Shown piece after piece: positions 1 to 7,880 of a DNA stretch of 64,000 nt (its first letter is position 1; every line of letters begins with the position of its first letter). The translations under genes and the position numbers were made by a program. A model generated the notes under the pieces. That model saw only the letters and a list, made by a program, of their open reading frames with translations, was not told where the DNA came from and did no database searches. Origin of the DNA: an uncultured bacterium (lineage in GTDB: Bacteria; Pseudomonadota; Alphaproteobacteria; Sphingomonadales; Sphingomonadaceae); assembly GCA_903884945.1 (NCBI GenBank), contig CAISGR010000027.1, positions 1 to 64,000 on the forward strand. Direction: 5' to 3'.

Positions 1-276
1 CGTGAAGAAGCTGCGCGCTTTTCATTCCTGTTGGGCATCCCGGCTATCGCTCTCGCCGGATTGAAGGAATTGTGGGAGCTGCACAAAGTCCACCTCGACA
101 TGCACGGCTGGTCCATTCTGGCGGTCGGCCTTGTCGTCGCATCCATTTCGGCATTCGCGGCGATCTGGGCCCTAATGCGCGTCCTCGAGCGCTTCTCCGC
201 CTGGCCTTTCGTCATCTATCGCGGAGTGCTTGGCGTTCTTCTGGTCATCGCGACCACCAACGCCTGGCTAGTCTGA
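1..276 (+). CDS. uppP: Undecaprenyl-diphosphatase UppP (BacA), C-terminal part
   Basis: The window opens inside this frame, so only the last 91 residues are seen. The segment starts with R-E-E-A-A-R-F-S-F-L-L-G-I-P-A, which is the conserved UppP motif around the RFSFLLxIP box, and continues with two hydrophobic segments ending in a short tail, as in the family C-terminus. UppP removes phosphate from undecaprenyl diphosphate at the inner membrane to recycle the cell-wall lipid carrier, and raises bacitracin tolerance. The stop is at 274-276. It is a typical chromosomal housekeeping gene, although copies are also found beside resistance loci. The identification is firm despite truncation by the window edge. 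Confidence 0.88.
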   Translation, partial: REEAARFSFLLGIPAIALAGLKELWELHKVHLDMHGWSILAVGLVVASISAFAAIWALMRVLERFSAWPFVIYRGVLGVLLVIATTNAWLV

Positions 277-395
277 GGCGTCAGCCTCCCAGCACATCGG
301 GAAATGGGCATGGCAATGCCTCATCGACGCATCGCGATGCCTATGACTATGAGCTGCGCCCAATCTGGTATCCGGCGAATGGTCGTGCAGCTCAG
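268..395 (-). pseudogene. Possible remnant of a His-rich C-terminal tail
   Basis: The minus strand between uppP and merR encodes a fragment reading LHLTELHDH, then AHSHRHRD and RHCHAHFP, ending at a TAG that overlaps the uppP 3' end. The pattern resembles the His-rich tails of small metal-related proteins often found near cation resistance genes. There is no start codon with a ribosome binding site and the tail is short, so if real it is a fragment. The call rests only on the His-X-His pattern and could be chance. Confidence 0.25.
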
Positions 396-484
396 TCAGA
401 TGTAGCCACAGTCCGATAGATACCAGGATTTCGGCGACGGTGAGAGGCGCCGTGACAGGTTCGCCGATCTTGCAGAAACATCGA

Positions 485-898
485 TCAAATCGTGCCCAAT
501 TGGGCGGTAGCAGACAATGTCGTGATCAACGGGCATCCGACCTGATCGCCGGCGTCGCAGGCACGAACGGTGTCGGCAAGCACGCGCTCCATACGCCTCA
601 AGTCGGTAATCCGCGCGCGCACTTGCCGGAGGTGCGAAGCCGCGATTTCGCGGGCGTCGCCGCATGCCATATCTTCGGCGGTGGCGATTCCGAGCAGCGC
701 CCGAATTTCGTCTAGCGTAAAGCCCAGCTCGCGCGCGCGCCGGACGAAATGGACCCGCGCAACATCCGCGAGGCCAAAGCTGCGGTACCGGCCCCGGCGG
801 GCCGGCATAGGCAGCAGTCCGATACGCTCATAATAGCGGATCGTCTCAATGTTGCAGCGCGTGCGCCGCGACAGCTCCCCAATCGCGATGGTTTCCAT
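485..898 (-). CDS. merR: Mercury-responsive MerR family regulator
   Basis: 137 residues starting METIAIGELS; this ATG was chosen because the longer upstream frame runs through the divergent promoter. The N-terminus is a winged helix-turn-helix (IRYYERIGLL at about 20-29) followed by the long dimerisation helix. Three cysteines at 79, 114 and 122 (contexts MACGD, RACDA, GCPLI) match the Hg(II)-binding Cys triad of MerR (C82, C117, C126 in Tn501), which separates it from CueR and ZntR types. It is divergent from merT, and the shared intergenic region carries a MerR-type promoter. In the known family MerR represses its operon without Hg(II) and twists the promoter into an active form with Hg(II). 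Confidence 0.85.
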   Translation of the reverse strand: METIAIGELSRRTRCNIETIRYYERIGLLPMPARRGRYRSFGLADVARVHFVRRARELGFTLDEIRALLGIATAEDMACGDAREIAASHLRQVRARITDLRRMERVLADTVRACDAGDQVGCPLITTLSATAQLGTI

Positions 899-927
899 GG
901 CCGCCCCTCGCCTTTCGAAATTGGGGG

Positions 928-958
928 TTGAGTCTGTAGTTCCTACAGATGGTAGAGT
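928..958 (+). promoter_or_regulatory. MerR-type mer promoter/operator
   Basis: TTGAGT (928-933) and TAGAGT (953-958) are separated by 19 bp, the long spacer typical of MerR-activated promoters. Within the spacer a perfect inverted repeat CTGTAG-TTC-CTACAG (934-948) is centred between the hexamers. It points toward merT, whose start lies 30 bases downstream, and it is 30 bases from the merR start on the other strand, so it probably controls both. Confidence 0.85.
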
Positions 959-987
959 TCCAGCCAATTGATCGCAAGGAGTCGCCG

Positions 988-1359
988 ATGATGTCCAAAC
1001 CATATGTCCTGGGCCGCTTTTCGAGCGTGCGTGGGGCGCTGTTTCTCGCCTTCGGCGCAATAGCGTCGGCATTCGGCGTAGCCTCCTGCTGCGCCTTGCC
1101 GATCTTGCTGACCACCGTTGGCGTCAGTGTGGGGTGGCTGGGCGGGATCGCCGTTGCCGCAGCTCCCTATCGGACGCTTCTCCTCGGCTTGAGCGCACTT
1201 TGCCTTGTCGGTGGTGCGATCATGCTCTGGCGGCAACAGCGCGTGGCGATGACCTGTGGGCCCAACGGCGCCTGCACGCCGGCTGCCTTGCGTGTTGTGG
1301 TGTTCGTCGGCTTGACGGTCGGCGCGATCCTGCTCTGGCTTGGATATTCCTATGTCTGA
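988..1359 (+). CDS. merT: Mercuric ion transporter MerT
   Basis: 123 residues beginning MMSKPYVLG. The start at 988 is set by an AAGGA ribosome binding site seven bases upstream. Three hydrophobic segments (about 15-35, 37-58, 63-81) plus a last one near the C-terminus are visible. The first carries the vicinal pair C34-C35 (ASCCALP), and a loop carries C90 and C96 (TCGPNGAC), matching the two Cys pairs MerT uses to pass Hg(II) across the inner membrane. The gene lies just downstream of the MerR-type promoter. No merP or merA follows, so imported mercury would have to be reduced by an enzyme encoded elsewhere. Confidence 0.85.
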   Translation: MMSKPYVLGRFSSVRGALFLAFGAIASAFGVASCCALPILLTTVGVSVGWLGGIAVAAAPYRTLLLGLSALCLVGGAIMLWRQQRVAMTCGPNGACTPAALRVVVFVGLTVGAILLWLGYSYV

Positions 1360-1579
1360 GCGAGCGCCCCTTCTCGAATCGACTATCACTTGCCCGCAAT
1401 GCGGCTCGGTGAAGGCGGAAACGATGCCGACGAACGCCTGCCAATATTTCTACGATTGCACCGGCTGCGGTGCCTTGTTGCGCCCGAAGGCAGGAGATTG
1501 CTGCGTGTTCTGCTCCTATGGAACGGTAGCGTGCCCACCAATTCAACTTTCGGGTCCAGACGCGTCTTGCTGCGCCTGA
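1352..1579 (+). CDS. Small GDCCVxC-domain Cys-rich protein
   Basis: 75 residues starting MSERAP, overlapping the merT stop by 8 bases, so it is translationally coupled to merT. It has two CxxC pairs (TCPQC at 13-17, DCTGC at 35-39), the signature GDCCVFC (48-54) and ACPPIQ after it, ending ASCCA. This is the GDCCVxC family, small cytoplasmic Cys-rich (in some species selenocysteine-containing) proteins repeatedly linked to mer genes. Function is not established; a metal-binding or Hg(II) hand-off role is inferred from the cysteines and context. A start at 1340 is possible but lacks support. Confidence 0.8.
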   Translation: MSERAPLLESTITCPQCGSVKAETMPTNACQYFYDCTGCGALLRPKAGDCCVFCSYGTVACPPIQLSGPDASCCA

Positions 1580-1607
1580 CTGATCTCCATGGGGTCAGGC
1601 TGTTCTT
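1574..1607 (+). terminator. Probable terminator of the merT operon
   Basis: GCCTGAC (1574-1580) and GTCAGGC (1594-1600) form a 7-bp perfect stem with a 13-base loop, overlapping the stop codon of the GDCCVxC gene and followed by TGTTCTT. The T-tract is weak. Confidence 0.45.
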
Positions 1608-1661
1608 CAAGACATCTCCCCCAGGCGGACATACTCAATGGCCGCCTCGGGCAAATAGTGC

Positions 1662-2019
1662 CTATTGCGGCCGCACGGCAGTGACCTCGGCGGCCACGCC
1701 TTGGGTCTGGACGTCGAACCCGATCCGCTCGCCCACCCGCAGGCCGCGAAACAGCGTCGGCGGATTAGCCTTGAACGCCATGGTCATTGTGGGCCAGCCC
1801 ACCGCCGGAATCGGTCCGTGCTGGATCGTGTGCTTGTTCGCCTTGGTATCGATCGCGGTGATGACACCGACACCCTGCCCCGTCTTGTCGGCAGGCGCCC
1901 TTTGTCCATGCCCCCATACCGGACATGCCTTTCACATCTCCGCTCATGGATTAGGCGTGGGCCGGACCGGCGGCCAAAATGGCGGCGGTAAACAGTGCGA
2001 TGCGTAGCGCTCTTATCAT
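1662..2019 (-). pseudogene. Broken CusF-like periplasmic copper-binding protein
   Basis: The minus strand encodes a signal peptide MIRALRIALFTAAILAAGP-AHA, then a TAA stop at 1951-1953, then MSGDVKGMSGMG in the same frame. After a run of five Gs near 1914 the frame must shift by one to read the CusF domain: GVGVITAIDTK, HTIQHGPIP, VGWPTMTMAF, and the end EVTAVRPQ. Removing one G and reverting TAA to CAA would restore a complete protein of about 118 residues. The H, W, M-x-M ligand set of CusF is intact, so decay is recent. A strong GGAGG precedes the ATG. An intact homologue lies at 12113-12520. Confidence 0.8.
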
Positions 2020-2036
2020 GACCTCCTTTTGCTGAG

Positions 2037-2203
2037 AGGCTGGGGTAGTTTCAAAAGATGGACGTAGCGGCCTGCGCAGCAGCAGCGGGTAAGCGGCCGC
2101 CAAAACGAACATTGACACCGGCGAGGCTGCCAGCATGCCACCGACAGAGTACGGCGATCCGGCTCATCACCTCCAAACCCGCGCCTAAACCGAGAAGTAT
2201 CCG
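2037..2203 (-). pseudogene. Remnant of a CusA RND pump C-terminus
   Basis: Reading the minus strand gives ILLGLGAGLEVMSRIA, then after a frame change MLAASPVSMFVLAAAYPLLL. The intact CusA encoded at 12517-15660 has [16 protein letters not shown] and [17 protein letters not shown] at its C-terminus, so this is the tail of a second, deleted cusA. It lies directly before the broken cusF, in the same order as the intact operon. The rest of that pump is absent: the sequence above it is the aspartyl-protease gene of the czc operon. Confidence 0.75.
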
Positions 2204-2233
2204 CAGCTTCCCTTTGCTTTCCTGCCGGACCGC

Positions 2234-3496
2234 TCAGTAGTAATCGGCAAGCTTTAGAATCCGCGTAGTTCCGTCCGCGACCTTAAGCGTTACCCGGCTT
2301 CCTGCGGGGCCGTAGCGCCATTGCCAAAGCAATCCCCGCGTATAGGAGTCGTCGATAGGACGACCGTCCACGGCTACGACGTGCTCACCGACAGCCCACC
2401 CCGCCCGATCCGCAGGGCTGCCGGATGCCACATGCACCACAGTCAGGTCAGTAGTGGAGGCGGCGAGGCCGAGGCCGCTTCGATCCTTCAGCATCGGCAG
2501 GCGCGCCCGAGGAGGGGCGGAACGCAACCACAACTGCCCTTGAGACACGTCCAGGACGATATCGAATTGTCCGAGCAACGGCATCCCCACATTCCCTACC
2601 GTGCTCACCGAGGTCCACCGATCAAGGGCGAGCGCCGGAACTAAGGCGCTCGAGAGCGCGCCCAGGCTCACCGTGTCGGCAACGAAGGCCTTGACGATTT
2701 GCACTCCCTCGACCCCGCCAAGGGCGGCGGTGGAGACGGTCTTGCCGACGAGAACGGAGTGCGCCTCGATATAGGCGGAGGATAGCATCAACGCCGACGA
2801 ACTGCCGAAATCGAGCATCAGCGGCACCGGGTCCAGTCCGGCGATGGATGCGAGCACAAACAATTCCTGTTTGGCACCGTGCCCGAGCGGGAGCGCAGTC
2901 CATTCCGGCCCCGGCACAAAGCTGGCCGGCCTTTCAAATGCGAACCGTCGCGTCGCAAAATCGAGCGCCACGCAGCCGCCAGCCAGCACGTCTGCCCCGA
3001 GCAGCATATCGATTGGCCGACCAAAGGCAGCCGAGATCGCCCCCAAGTCTGCGATCACCGCGAATGGGAGGACGGGAGCATAAGCGCCCAACATCACCGC
3101 GACATTGCGGACCAGATCGACCGGAGCCTTGCCGCTCAGGCCGTTGATCCGTCGCGGCTCCAGGTTCGTCAAGCCAAGCTTGGCCGCGAGCGGTTTGCTG
3201 ATAATTGACGCGCCGCTTCCGCTGTCGAGCACCGCGTCGATTGCTACGCCGGACACCTTGGCAGGCACAATCAGCGTGTCCCCGGTTGCAACTTCTATCG
3301 GGTGCCAGACCGGAGGCGTGGCGAAGCCGCCCCAAGACTGACCCCGATCGGTCCTCGCCGCCCATAGCGGAAGCGGAATACTGGTTACGACAAGCCCGGC
3401 GGCCAGACATTTGAGTGCCGTTCGCCGGTTAGTGTGACAGGGCGTCACCTTTTCAGCCCAGCTTTCCACCAAATTTGTCGGAGGGGACTCCTTCAC
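2234..3496 (-). CDS. Exported two-lobed aspartyl protease-like PDZ protein
   Basis: 420 residues. A twin-arginine export signal (NRRTALKCLAAG at 23-34) is followed by a retropepsin-like lobe with DSGSGASII (91-99), a second lobe with the degenerate motif DFGSSSALML (229-238), and a PDZ domain at about 345-400 (GLGLAASTTDLTVV, AVDGRPID). The first Asp could be catalytic; the second lobe keeps the Asp of D-T/S-G but has Phe in the next position. The start overlaps the czcA stop (ATGA), so it is the last gene of the czc operon. A paralogue lies at 44661-45884. A role in periplasmic protein processing under metal stress is inference. Confidence 0.75.
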   Translation of the reverse strand: MKESPPTNLVESWAEKVTPCHTNRRTALKCLAAGLVVTSIPLPLWAARTDRGQSWGGFATPPVWHPIEVATGDTLIVPAKVSGVAIDAVLDSGSGASIISKPLAAKLGLTNLEPRRINGLSGKAPVDLVRNVAVMLGAYAPVLPFAVIADLGAISAAFGRPIDMLLGADVLAGGCVALDFATRRFAFERPASFVPGPEWTALPLGHGAKQELFVLASIAGLDPVPLMLDFGSSSALMLSSAYIEAHSVLVGKTVSTAALGGVEGVQIVKAFVADTVSLGALSSALVPALALDRWTSVSTVGNVGMPLLGQFDIVLDVSQGQLWLRSAPPRARLPMLKDRSGLGLAASTTDLTVVHVASGSPADRAGWAVGEHVVAVDGRPIDDSYTRGLLWQWRYGPAGSRVTLKVADGTTRILKLADYY

Positions 3497-6400
3497 GCCG
3501 CCACAACCGTTCTCGGAGGCTCCTGGACAGTCTTCCCTTTCGCTAATAACCGGAACATTAGCGCCGAGATCGCCGGAAGAACCAGCAGCGTCAGCGCTGT
3601 CGACGTGATGAGCCCCCCAATTACCACGGTTGCAAGCGGTCGTTGCACCTCCGCTCCGGTTCCGGTGGCAAGCGCCATCGGGATGAAGCCGAGGCTCGCG
3701 ACCAGGGCCGTCATCAGAACCGGCCGTACTCGTTCCATCGCGCCACCAATGATCGCGCCGTCGATCCCTTCGCCGTCATCAAGCCGCTTGCGGATCGCGC
3801 TCATCATGACAAGGCCGTTGAGAACCGCCACGCCCGAAAGCGCGATGAACCCGACCGACGCCGTGATGGAGAAGGGTATCCCGCGCAGGGCCAGAGCAAA
3901 CACACCTCCGGCCAGCGCCATGGGAACGGCCGTAAACACGACCAGCGCCGGCCAGGCACCGCCCAGTGCCATGTAGAGCAGCGCGAAGATCAGGACGAAG
4001 CAAAGCGGCACGACGATCGCCAACCGCTCGGAAGCGGACTGAAGGCTCTCGAACTGGCCGCCCCATTCGGTGAAGGTGCCGGCGGGCAGCTTCACATCGG
4101 CGATCTTCGCCTGGGCTTCGGCGACGAATCCGCCAAGATCGCGGCCTCGCACATTGGCCTGGATGACGACCATCCGCTTACCGTTCTCCCGGCTGATCTG
4201 GTTGAGCCCCTCGGTGTAGGTGAAACGCGCGACTTCGCTGAGCGGGATGGAACGCGCGTTCCCGGCACCGTTGGATGGTAGCATGACCGGGATCGAGCCC
4301 AGGGTGTCGATATCGTCGCGCTGTGCGTCGGGCAGACGCACCACGACAGCGAAGCGCCGATCGCCTTCGAACAACAAGCCCGCTTCGCGTCCACCCAGGG
4401 CGGCCGCGACCGTACTGGCGACCTCCTCGACCGACAGGCCGTAACGGCCCGCCGCCTGGCGATCGACCTTGATGTCGAAGGTCGGCGCACCAGATGTCTG
4501 TTCCGCCTGCACGTCCGCCGCGCCTGGAATGGTCCGCAGCGCTGTCGCGATTCTGCCTCCCGCCTCGCTCATCGCGTCCAGGTCGTCGCCATAGAGCTTC
4601 ACCGCGACGTCAGAGCGGACGCCCGCGATCAGCTCGTTGAACCGCATCTGGATCGGTTGCTGGATTTCGGTGCGGTTGCCGATCAGCGGCTTCATCCGTT
4701 CCTCGATCCGCCGAAGGATGTCCTCCTTGGATTTGACCTCGGCGGGCCACTCCTTTTCAGGCTTTGGGATGACATAGGTATCGGACGCATTAGGCGGCAT
4801 CGGATCGGTGCCCAGATCGGCATTGCCGTTCTTGGAAAAGACCAATGCCACCTCGGGTAACGTCTTGAGTGCATTTTCGATCTGGAGCTGCATCGCGGTC
4901 GACTGGTCGATCGAGGCGGACGGAATACGGAAGTTGGTGACCGTGATGTCCTTCTCGTCGAGCTGCGGCATGAACTCCTGACCAAGCGTGCCGAACAGCA
5001 GCACCGCCGCCGCAAACACGCCTACGCCGCCCAGGATGAACGGCATTGGCCGCGCCACGGCGCGGGTGAGCGCTGGCTGATATTTCTCCTTGAACCAGCG
5101 GATCGATCTGACCTCGGTCTCGCTGACCTTGCCGGTCACCAGCAACGCGACCATCGCCGGCACGAACGTGATCGACAGGATGAACGCGCTGGCCAGCGCC
5201 AGCATCAGCGTGATCGCCATCGGTGCGAACGTCTTGCCCTCCACGCCCTGGAAGGTGAGCAAAGGTATGAACACGAGGAAGATGATGGCCTGGCCATAGA
5301 CGGTTGGCCGGACCATCTCCTGCGCGGCGTGAGTGGTTTCAGCGAGACGTTCGGTCCGTGTCAGCAGCCTGCCTTCGCGGTGCTGCCGCTCGGCGAGGCG
5401 CCGGAGCGCGTTTTCGACGATGATGACCGCGCCGTCGACGATCAGGCCGAAATCCAGCGCGCCGAGACTCATCAGATTGCCCGAAACACCAAGCTCATTC
5501 ATGCCCGCAGCGGTCATCAGCATCGTGATCGGAATCACGGCTGCGGTGATGAGCGCCGCGCGGATGTTGCCGAGCAGCAGGAACAGCACGACGATGACGA
5601 GCAGTGCGCCTTCGACCAGATTCTTCTCGACCGTGGCGATGGTCGCATTGACCAGCTTGGAGCGGTTATAGGCTTGGCTTGCGACAACGTCCGGCGGCAA
5701 CGTCTTGTTGATTTCGACCAGCTTGTCGGCGACGCGATTGGCGACGATGCGGCTGTTCTCGCCAGTGAGCATCAGGATAGTCGAGATGACTGCTTCTGAC
5801 CCGCCGACGCTGCCAGATCCGGTCCGCACCGCGCCCCCGATGACGACCTGGCCGACGTCCTTCACGCGCACCGGGACGCCGGCACGCGTGGCGATCACCG
5901 CCTCTTCTATGTCGGCGACCGAGCGCAGCCGCGCGTCGGCGCGAACGAGAAAGGATTCGCCGGCACGGCGGACATAGTTGGAGCCCGCCGACAGGTTCGA
6001 TCGTTCGAGCGCGTCGGCGAGGTCAGTGACCGAGACGCCATAGGATGCAAGCGCGGTCAGATTCGGCTCGACGACATATTGCTTCACATAGCCGCCGTTG
6101 GAATCGACACCGGCAACACCCTGCACGGTGCGCATTTGCGGCCTGATGATCCAATCCTGGACCGTTCGCAGATAAGCGGCCTTGGCAACCACCGTGGTCA
6201 GTTTCTCGCCCTCGGGCGTCAGATAGGAACCATCGGACTGCCAGCCGGGCTGACCGTCGACGACCTTAACGCCCTTGTCGTCGGGATGTTCGAACGCGAC
6301 GCTGAACATGAAGATCTCGCCCAGACCCGTCGTGAGCGGCGCGAGTTGGGGTTGAACGCCAGCAGGCAGGCTGTCCTTGGCCTGAGCGACCCGTTCGGTC

Positions 6401-6729
6401 ACCTGCTGCCGAGCAAAATAGATGTCGGTGCTGTCCTTGAAGACCGCGGTGACCTGGCTGAACCCGTTACGCGTGAGCGAGCGGGTCGTCTGCAGACCGG
6501 GAATACCGGCAAGCGCTGTCTCGACGGGAAAGGTGACCTGCTTCTCCATGTCGACCGGTCCGAGGGTCGGCACGAAGCTGTTGATCTGGACCTGGCGGTT
6601 GGTGACGTCCGGGACCGCGTCGATCGGCAGCAGGGTGATCTGCCAGGCACCGAACAGGACGACGAGGAAGGTGATGAACACAACGGCCCATCGCGCTCTG
6701 ACCGAGAGCCCTAATATGCGCGCGATCAT
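3493..6729 (-). CDS. czcA: CzcA-type heavy-metal RND efflux pump
   Basis: 1078 residues, the usual length of heavy-metal RND pumps. It has an N-terminal membrane segment, two large periplasmic loops and the transmembrane-4 motif DFGLIVDGAVIIVEN (426-440), the form typical of the Zn/Co/Cd (CzcA) branch rather than the Cu/Ag branch. The pump uses the proton gradient to export divalent cations across the outer membrane with CzcB and CzcC. It overlaps the czcB stop and the following protease gene by 4 bases each, so the operon is translationally coupled. The exact metal range cannot be read from sequence. Confidence 0.92.
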   Translation of the reverse strand: MIARILGLSVRARWAVVFITFLVVLFGAWQITLLPIDAVPDVTNRQVQINSFVPTLGPVDMEKQVTFPVETALAGIPGLQTTRSLTRNGFSQVTAVFKDSTDIYFARQQVTERVAQAKDSLPAGVQPQLAPLTTGLGEIFMFSVAFEHPDDKGVKVVDGQPGWQSDGSYLTPEGEKLTTVVAKAAYLRTVQDWIIRPQMRTVQGVAGVDSNGGYVKQYVVEPNLTALASYGVSVTDLADALERSNLSAGSNYVRRAGESFLVRADARLRSVADIEEAVIATRAGVPVRVKDVGQVVIGGAVRTGSGSVGGSEAVISTILMLTGENSRIVANRVADKLVEINKTLPPDVVASQAYNRSKLVNATIATVEKNLVEGALLVIVVLFLLLGNIRAALITAAVIPITMLMTAAGMNELGVSGNLMSLGALDFGLIVDGAVIIVENALRRLAERQHREGRLLTRTERLAETTHAAQEMVRPTVYGQAIIFLVFIPLLTFQGVEGKTFAPMAITLMLALASAFILSITFVPAMVALLVTGKVSETEVRSIRWFKEKYQPALTRAVARPMPFILGGVGVFAAAVLLFGTLGQEFMPQLDEKDITVTNFRIPSASIDQSTAMQLQIENALKTLPEVALVFSKNGNADLGTDPMPPNASDTYVIPKPEKEWPAEVKSKEDILRRIEERMKPLIGNRTEIQQPIQMRFNELIAGVRSDVAVKLYGDDLDAMSEAGGRIATALRTIPGAADVQAEQTSGAPTFDIKVDRQAAGRYGLSVEEVASTVAAALGGREAGLLFEGDRRFAVVVRLPDAQRDDIDTLGSIPVMLPSNGAGNARSIPLSEVARFTYTEGLNQISRENGKRMVVIQANVRGRDLGGFVAEAQAKIADVKLPAGTFTEWGGQFESLQSASERLAIVVPLCFVLIFALLYMALGGAWPALVVFTAVPMALAGGVFALALRGIPFSITASVGFIALSGVAVLNGLVMMSAIRKRLDDGEGIDGAIIGGAMERVRPVLMTALVASLGFIPMALATGTGAEVQRPLATVVIGGLITSTALTLLVLPAISALMFRLLAKGKTVQEPPRTVVAA

Positions 6730-7880
6730 TCCGCCGACTCCTTGCCAAGCTCGGCCTTGAGAAGGAAGGCATTGGTGGTGGCGATCACCGTGTTTGCAGG
6801 GAGGCCCGAGGCAATCTCGACCATGCCCCCGCTGCGCGTTCCAACCCGCACGGTCTGCGCCTTGAACCCCTGGCGGGTTCGCACGAACACCACCGAGCGA
6901 TCCCCTAGCGTCTGGACCGCATCCTGCGGCACATTCACGCCCGAGGCCACATCGCCGCCGCTGGCGAAGATACGCGCCTGGACAAGCTGGCCGGGTGCGA
7001 TCAGGCCGCCGCCGCCGCTTGGCGTCACGACCACCGTCGCTTGCCGCGTCTGCGGATCGACCACGCCAGTCGCCGAGCGGACCCGGCCTTCCACCTTCTG
7101 GCCATTATTGGTCGTCAGTTCGGCCCTGTCACCCGCCTTCACACGCAATGCGTCCGCTGCCGGCATGCTCGCCTCGATCTGAAGGCGGCGCGGATCGGCG
7201 ACACGGAACAACTCGGTCTCGGCCTGCACAAACGCGCCGAGATTGACGGGTGCGGACGTTATACGGCCGGAGATCGAACTGACCACCGCAACCGACCTGC
7301 CATCGCGCGAGACCTTTGCCGCGCTGGCGGCAGCGCTCGCTTGCCGGGCTTCGGCCTGAGCGACCGCCAGATTGGCTTCGGCGGTCTCATAGTCTGCCCG
7401 GGGCGACACCCCTTGATTGAGCAGTATTCGCTCGCGCGCCAGTTGTCGGCTTGCAAGCGTAACAATTGCGGCAGCCGTACTGCGATCGGCGGCGATCGCC
7501 GACGCATCGCGGCTCTCGACAAGGGCGATCGTTTCGCCCGCGCTGACCGGATCACCGATCCGCTTGAAGATCCGGGTAACGGTGCCCGCTGCCCGGGCAG
7601 TGAGCACTGCTTCGGCATCTGGCGTTGCCTCAACGGTGGCACTGGCGAGGATGATGCCGGCGACGCCACCGGCTGCCGCTTGTGCAAGGCCAATCCCCGA
7701 GGTCTTGATACCATCCTGGTTGATCACGACCGTGTCGGTTGGAGCGGTGGAGGCGGCCGCCTCCGTCTCGGCTGTCGGTGCGGATGGGCCAGCCATTCTG
7801 GCGACACCGAAACCGGCAAGGGCGGCGAGGACGAGACCGATCGCGGCCCCGGCATAAAGCTTGTTGCGTTCGGGGTTCAT
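6726..7880 (-). CDS. czcB: CzcB-type membrane fusion protein
   Basis: 384 residues with an N-terminal membrane anchor (about 9-28), a lipoyl/hairpin region (TARAAGTVTRIFKRIGDPV, then a coiled-coil of Ala-rich helices) and a C-terminal beta-barrel (GQLVQARIFAS, VVFVRTRQGF). This is the periplasmic adaptor of the HlyD/RND family joining the inner-membrane pump CzcA to the outer-membrane channel CzcC. It overlaps czcC and czcA by 4 bases each. It lacks the separate metal-binding N-terminal domain seen in the CusB encoded at 15657-17138. Confidence 0.9.
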   Translation of the reverse strand: MNPERNKLYAGAAIGLVLAALAGFGVARMAGPSAPTAETEAAASTAPTDTVVINQDGIKTSGIGLAQAAAGGVAGIILASATVEATPDAEAVLTARAAGTVTRIFKRIGDPVSAGETIALVESRDASAIAADRSTAAAIVTLASRQLARERILLNQGVSPRADYETAEANLAVAQAEARQASAAASAAKVSRDGRSVAVVSSISGRITSAPVNLGAFVQAETELFRVADPRRLQIEASMPAADALRVKAGDRAELTTNNGQKVEGRVRSATGVVDPQTRQATVVVTPSGGGGLIAPGQLVQARIFASGGDVASGVNVPQDAVQTLGDRSVVFVRTRQGFKAQTVRVGTRSGGMVEIASGLPANTVIATTNAFLLKAELGKESAE

